NCBI GenBank assembly: GCA_016987375.1
Contig: PJRA01000313.1
Location: forward strand, 3,322,361-3,386,360
Reading direction: 5' to 3'
DNA length: 64,000 nt
Origin: Brachionus koreanus
Taxonomy: Eukaryota; Rotifera; Eurotatoria; Ploima; Brachionidae
Positions within the stretch are counted from its first letter, which is position 1, and each line of letters starts with the position of its first letter. Under the pieces are notes generated by a model, which saw only the letters and a list, made by a program, of their open reading frames with translations, searched no databases and was not told the DNA's origin. This document shows positions 59,701 to 64,000 of the stretch, one piece after another. Made by a program: the position numbers and the translations under genes.

Positions 59701-62055
59701 CAGTATACTCATGGTAGTAGTCTTTCCAGCTCCATTATGTCCCAAAAAAGATGTAATTTGACTTTCGTAGAAATTTATACTCAAATTATTTACAACTAAT
59801 TTTGAGTCATCATATTTTTTGTACAAATTTTTAATTGAAACTCCAATTTTCAATCCATTTGGTTCTGCTTCAAAAAAATCAGCTTTTTTACTTTTTTTAT
59901 TCACGCTATTGCCACTTTCAAAATCATTTAGCAATCTTGCTTGATCAGGCTCTGCATAAGACAAGTTGTCTTGTTTGAAAAATAATTTAGCTCTTTTCCA
60001 AAAGGGTTCTTTTTGTTTGTGTACAATTTCTTGTTCGCCAGTCCAGTAGCTCAATTTAAACGGATAGTTCCAAGGCAATGGAATTCCAAAGCTTGGATTT
60101 ACATTTTCAATATACCATGCTAACAATAGATAAAGAACACAGTCTATTATCATGATAATTATACAATTAAGGCAATTATAATTGTCATTTTCCAAAGGAG
60201 ATTTGTTTAAATTGTGCCATTGAAGACCTGCGCCGTCATTTTCAAAAAAAGCTATGTACTTGGCACCTATTCCAAAAGCTGACGTTGACAAAAGACATGC
60301 TAAGCTCTTGGACCAGCTTGGTATTATCTCAAAAGCCACATCTTCTCTTATTGATATGTACATACACGGCACATATGATAGAAAATAGAGAATTCCTGCC
60401 GAAGCAGCTGCCAATTTTGCTTTGGAATAGAGTGATGAGACCAAAAACGAAAAGCAAATGGTCGCAATGGAAAATATTTCTAATAAAAAAAAAATCAAAA
60501 TCGGATTACTGTGAGACAATATTTTGCCATAGTGAAGAACAACAGTTACTACTGCCATAATAAGAGTAAATTGTATAAAATATGTTATAAACCATGCTAT
60601 CAAATGCACAGAATTACTCAGACCCATTATTTTCATGACTTCTCTAAGGCGCATTTCTTTTTCATGTACTATTGTTTGAGTCAACATAGACACAGTGTAT
60701 ACAAATGAGATGGCTAAACACAATGGCATGACATGTTGAATCATTTGGAGAAAATTGTCAATCATGTAGCACGGATAAGGCATTTGATTAAGAAAAGAAC
60801 CAGGCTCTAAAACAGTTCTATTTGAATGATAGTCTATTATGGCTCTGTCGATCAAGTCTTGGAGCCAGACAAATCCAAATAAATAATAGTAATAGTCCCA
60901 GTCTCGTGGCGAAGGATACCAGTAGCGCTCTCTTATCTTTTTAGTAGTGTATGTAAATGACGCATTTTGCCTAATTTTGTATCTAATGTATGGATCTAAT
61001 TTGGCCGATGTATTTTTGACATCGAATACTAGACTGGCAATTACAGTCACATTATCACTATAAGCTTGTTGGAGAAAATAATCGACCAAGTCTTGTTCAT
61101 CATTGAAGCCTTTAAAAATGTTTAAATTAACCCCCGAAACCAATGAAAGCCAGGAACATGCTGCAGAATCAATAGTTTCCATTTGTTCCATTAGAATATC
61201 TAATGTTTTATTTCTAGAATCAAGATAGCTTGTAGCAATGCTGCCAAGTGTTTCATTGTAAATGATTTCTCTTAAATTTTGACTCAAATTAAGCCATTTG
61301 CCTGAAAATTTACTAATTTTATCAATTAGTTCAAATGTTTGATTTGATTTTTTTATTAAATTATCTGTTATTAAGCTTGAATTTGGCGAGTAAAGTATAA
61401 CTGGATTGTTGTAAGTTAGATGAAAAAGAACACTTAGAGTTCGAGTTTGATCGAATGTGAGATTAAGCGATTCAAAATTAGTTTCTGTATAGTTTGAATT
61501 TTGATGGTGGCTAGGGCCACAAAATGTTTCCTGCATAGCAAACCATAAAGCTCCAAATCCACGATTTTCGCTGAAACTATCTTTTAATTTTTGGTCGTTT
61601 GATAACGAATTTATGTTCATAAAGTTTTCAGGTCTATGGTGGCTTCTTAAACGCTTTCCTTCTTCCATTATTTCGTCAGGATTTTTCGATTTGCATAGGC
61701 CACTAGGAAAATAAGCACTCAGTTGGCTCAAATCATCTAAAGCTTCTTCCAAATTTATCATATATGATTCTAATTTTTCATTGTCATATTGTATTTGACT
61801 AGGATCCATTTTGAACAAATCAGCCAGCCACTGATTAGATTTTACACTTGAATTTGCTTTTGTATTTAATTTTGAGCTTGTATTTTGATTACTTTCCTTT
61901 TCTGAATTTATATTTTCCACATATTTTTTATCACAATTTGTCGATGAAGGATTGTCTTTATTTTGAGATTTTGAATCTTCTGACAAACATTCGTCCAATT
62001 CAAACAAATTTTTCGAATACTCAGACTTGAGAATTTGGTCAACTTTGTAAAGCAT
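53755..62055 (-). CDS. Full-size ABC transporter, subfamily A (ABCA1/2/7-like)
   Basis: Three exons (minus): 59365-62055, 54602-57760 and 53755-54453, all phase 0, 2182 residues or more. ABCA proteins move lipids across membranes. Seen: a large extracellular loop; first membrane block with PYPCYMIDNFLQ and EKEMRLREVMKIMGL; NBD1 with Walker A GHNGAGKTTTMSIL, signature LSGGMQRKLS and Walker B VILDEP, continued across the intron by TAGVDPHARRAIWDLLLKY and ILSTHHMDEAELLGDRIAI; a second loop and membrane block; and NBD2 with GVNGAGKTTTFKML, signature LSLGNKRKLS (Leu where Gly is usual) and FLDEPTSGQDPVSRR. The C-terminus has VFVNF as in ABCA1. The first transmembrane helix that ABCA proteins carry at their N-terminus is not in this frame. 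An acceptor-like TTTTAG lies 11 bases before the ATG, so an upstream exon is probable or the start is trans-spliced. The intron 57761-59364 holds a hAT remnant. Confidence 0.94.
58544..59282 (+). mobile_element. hAT-family element remnant with 8-base target duplication
   Basis: The left end is CAGACTTGTACAAAAGTC and the right end, reverse-complemented, is CAGAGTTGTTTAAAAGTC: 15 of 18 match, and they fit the hAT consensus CAGRGNTG. Identical 8-base duplications GTTTTAGA flank it (58536-58543 and 59283-59290). Length is 739 bases. It includes subterminal AGTC-rich repeats and the transposase end at 58768-58949. It is a deleted, non-autonomous copy in an ABCA intron. Confidence 0.93.
58768..58949 (+). 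pseudogene. hAT transposase C-terminal dimerisation domain fragment
   Basis: Reads DLYNWVLKYLSIPAPSGSIE, then RTFSYAGYINRPHRSRM and KNLENTTLLRCN, ending at TAA. These are the conserved hATC blocks (LSIPA, S/ER-F-S-AG, RSxL-like, NLE). There is no start or DDE core in the element. Confidence 0.9.
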
Positions 62056-62459
62056 TTTTCTAGCACTAAAATTTTTTTAATTTAATAAATATCTTTAAAA
62101 TGAAAAGAAAAAAAGAAAATTTTTCGGTCAGATCTATCAAATAAATTTTTTTAATTGCGGTATAAATAACAAGTTTTGTTTATTTTAAATATTATGTGTG
62201 AGTGTTTTAAAAATAACTGATTTTTTTTTTAATTTTTAAAATTCTCCTACTTCACTTTAGTCTAAGTAAATTATTGTTTATTAATATTTCGAAAATAAAG
62301 GAAAAAAAAATTCCAGAAATATTTTCTTTTAAAAGCATTATTATTTTTGAATGATATTTTCATTTTTATAAAATTTTTAATCAAAAAAAAAAATTTAATT
62401 TTAAATTTAATTAAATTTTTTTAACAATTCATTTATGTATTAATAAAATAAATTTTAAA

Positions 62460-62642
62460 CTAGATAATTTTCATTACTTTATTTGGCATTTTTTCCTTGA
62501 TAGAAATTAATTTAGATTTAAGATCTTTTGCCTGCTCAAGTGTCTCTTTAAGTCTTTTTTTCAACAATAAATCAACATAAAAATTTATAAAATCAAGAAG
62601 TGAATTAAGAATTTTAAGCATTTTTATTTTTAACTTTGTCAT
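62460..62642 (-). CDS. Small Lys/Leu-rich coiled-coil ORF, unknown
   Basis: 60 residues, no family recognised. It is a helical, basic sequence (LLKKRLKETLEQAKDLKSKL) with a hydrophobic N-terminal half that could be a membrane or amphipathic helix. Its ATG lies 59 bases from the ATG of a divergent open frame (62702). It could also be a 5' exon of something else, since the donor-like GTAATG near its end would allow splicing. Chance occurrence is possible in such AT-rich DNA. Confidence 0.35.
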   Translation of the reverse strand: MTKLKIKMLKILNSLLDFINFYVDLLLKKRLKETLEQAKDLKSKLISIKEKMPNKVMKII

Positions 62643-62701
62643 AAAAAATAGTCAACATTCATCGGATAGCTAAAATCAATAGGTCATAATTTATTTTGTA
62701 A
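62643..62701. promoter_or_regulatory. Possible bidirectional promoter, 59 bases
   Basis: Gap between two divergent candidate start codons. It contains attcatcggatagctaaaat, less AT-biased than its flanks. It depends on both candidate genes being real. Confidence 0.25.
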
Positions 62702-62805
62702 ATGAAAAAATTAGAAGAGCTAAGTAGAGCTCCAATTGACAGTAGTAATGCAGTCATAAGATTAAATTTGAGTTTGATAACTGAATTGCCAAGAACAGTT
62801 ATATG
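62702..62805 (+). CDS. Candidate first coding exon, unknown protein
   Basis: ATG followed by 34 codons with balanced composition (LEELSRAPIDSSNAVIRLNL), then a donor TG|GTAATA. The next exon was not identified with confidence before the window end. Composition is much less AT-driven than the flanks, which supports coding. No family recognised. Confidence 0.4.
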
Positions 62806-63923
62806 GTAATAAGTAAAACAAATTACCAAAATATTTAGGCAAAATTTTAAAACATTTTTGAAAAAATTTTCAAAAAAAATTTTGGTTAATCAAGCTGAGT
62901 AAATTTAATGCGTAATAAACGCAGCATAAAGATGAAAAAATTTTTAAATTTTTTAAATCTATTATTTGATACAAAAGTCTTCGTCAGGAAAATAGCTGAA
63001 CAATTGTGTAATGGAAATAAGTACTAGGATAAATTGTCGGATTAATTTTTTATTCAATATGAGTAATTTGAATAAAAAATATAGAATTTTTAAATTGAGC
63101 AATTTCACTTTTATTATTTTTTAAATTGATTTTATCCACTTAAGATTTCTGATAAACAAATTTTTAGCATACATCATTTCTATAAATTAGATTTTTTTTT
63201 TAAAAGTATTAACTAAATATTTGATTCTAAAAATGTTAGCGATTAAATTTCCGAAAATATTTGGACACAATTTAGTGATATACTCTGTGCCACTATCAAA
63301 TGCTAACTGATTAATGTAGACAGTTGAATTGTTGAAAGCAAAACTGCAATTTTTCAAAATAGAACCATTTAAATTGAATGGGGCCAAATGAAATTTATAA
63401 AAGAAAACATTTAATTTAGAAAAAAATTCTTTCAAACTTTTTTCAATCATAAATATATTTTAATCAAACCCTTTTAGATTCGAATAGCTAACAAATAATT
63501 CTGAACTAGTTTGAATATATGGTTCAATAGGAAAAAAATCGCAAAACTATAAAAACTATGATTTAAAATGTACTTTAATTCTAGCTTGTCTTTTAATCTG
63601 TTACAAACAAGCTACTTTAAATTGTCTTTTGATCTTGAACATAATGAAAAAACAAGTTCTAAATTTAAAGCTATAAGCAGAAAAATACAAAAACTTTTTC
63701 TTAAAAAAAACTTGATAATTTTTTAATGAAATATTTTTTAATAAAATATTTTTCTTTTCTCTCTTCTCTATAAATACTTTTTATTTTAAAATTTCTTTAT
63801 AGCTTTTAGACTTGTAAATATTATAAATATATAATATATATATATTTTAGAATTATTTTTGACACTTAACTAAAAGAAAAATCTTATTAAATTTAAATTA
63901 TTTATAAACAATTTTGATCAAAA
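62806..63923. other. AT-rich stretch, one weak minus-strand ORF
   Basis: A minus-strand frame at 63187-63450 (87 residues, including INQLAFDSGTEYITKLCPNI) has a less biased composition than random AT frames and could be an exon. No family is recognised and no splice partners are evident. A TA repeat lies near 63830-63845. Confidence 0.35.
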
Positions 63924-63988
63924 ATGAATTTATTCACTGAAGAAGATATTTATAGGCTTGAGAAAAATTGTTTAACTATTTCTAAAAT
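63924..63988 (+). CDS. Candidate first exon of a gene leaving the window
   Basis: ATG then NLFTEEDIYRLEKNCLTISK and a donor AT|GTAAAA, 12 bases before the window end. A short, charged, helix-like start; not identified. Confidence 0.4.
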
Positions 63989-64000
63989 GTAAAATTTTCG

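Overview
The window is nuclear DNA of a small-genome animal. It is very AT-rich. Most introns are about 45-55 bases with GT..AG ends, and the proteins are clearly metazoan (HPS4, a BCR/ABR RhoGEF-RhoGAP, ENO4, TAF1B, a NOX2-type NADPH oxidase, SLC26, ABCA). A repeat-rich LEA-like protein, the high AT content and the short introns together fit a monogonont rotifer of the Brachionus type. That placement is inference, not proof. Two assembly gaps are present (18328-18753 and 51267-51394).

Layout. 1-3164: a MITE copy cut by the window edge, then an enolase-4 gene (minus) whose 3' exons are not seen. 5308-10541 (all minus): a LEA-like 29-residue repeat protein, mitochondrial peroxiredoxin PRDX3 and NADPH oxidase copy A. 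11143-12152: a frameshifted rhodopsin-family GPCR. 12867-14960: a dead Tc1/mariner transposase and an internally deleted LINE. 15237-17205: NADPH oxidase copy B, a tandem paralogue that shares near-identical patches with copy A. 17206-19085: a SINE-like repeat, a stray NOX exon fragment and a gap. 19086-20406 (minus): PTRH2 and TIMM23, 143 bases apart, with TIMM23 head-to-head with TAF1B (20656-23291, plus). 24293-25608 (minus): SLC25A38 and SF3B5, 152 bases apart. 28114-32916 (plus): HPS4. 34855-40482 (plus): a BCR/ABR homologue with DH, PH, C2 and RhoGAP domains and a complete MITE in an intron. 43863-44966: a divergent Rho-like protein. 45645-45819: a piggyBac-like MITE. 47667-50554: an SLC26 anion transporter with 11 exons. 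50810-52840: two decayed LINE fragments. 53755-62055 (minus): a full-size ABCA transporter whose large intron holds a hAT remnant with perfect target-site duplications. 62460-63988: short, uncertain gene pieces.

Shared themes. NOX, PRDX3 and a LEA-like protein sit head to tail within about 5 kb. NOX makes superoxide, PRDX3 removes hydrogen peroxide in mitochondria, and LEA proteins protect dried or dormant cells. The cluster is therefore suggestive of a stress or dormancy neighbourhood, but co-regulation is not shown. TIMM23-PTRH2 and SF3B5-SLC25A38 are close, same-strand pairs. Several start codons follow directly on a T-rich TTTTAG, which would suit spliced-leader trans-splicing and possibly operons. 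Exon models were built by hand from splice sites, reading phase and remembered family conservation. No alignment or database search was run.
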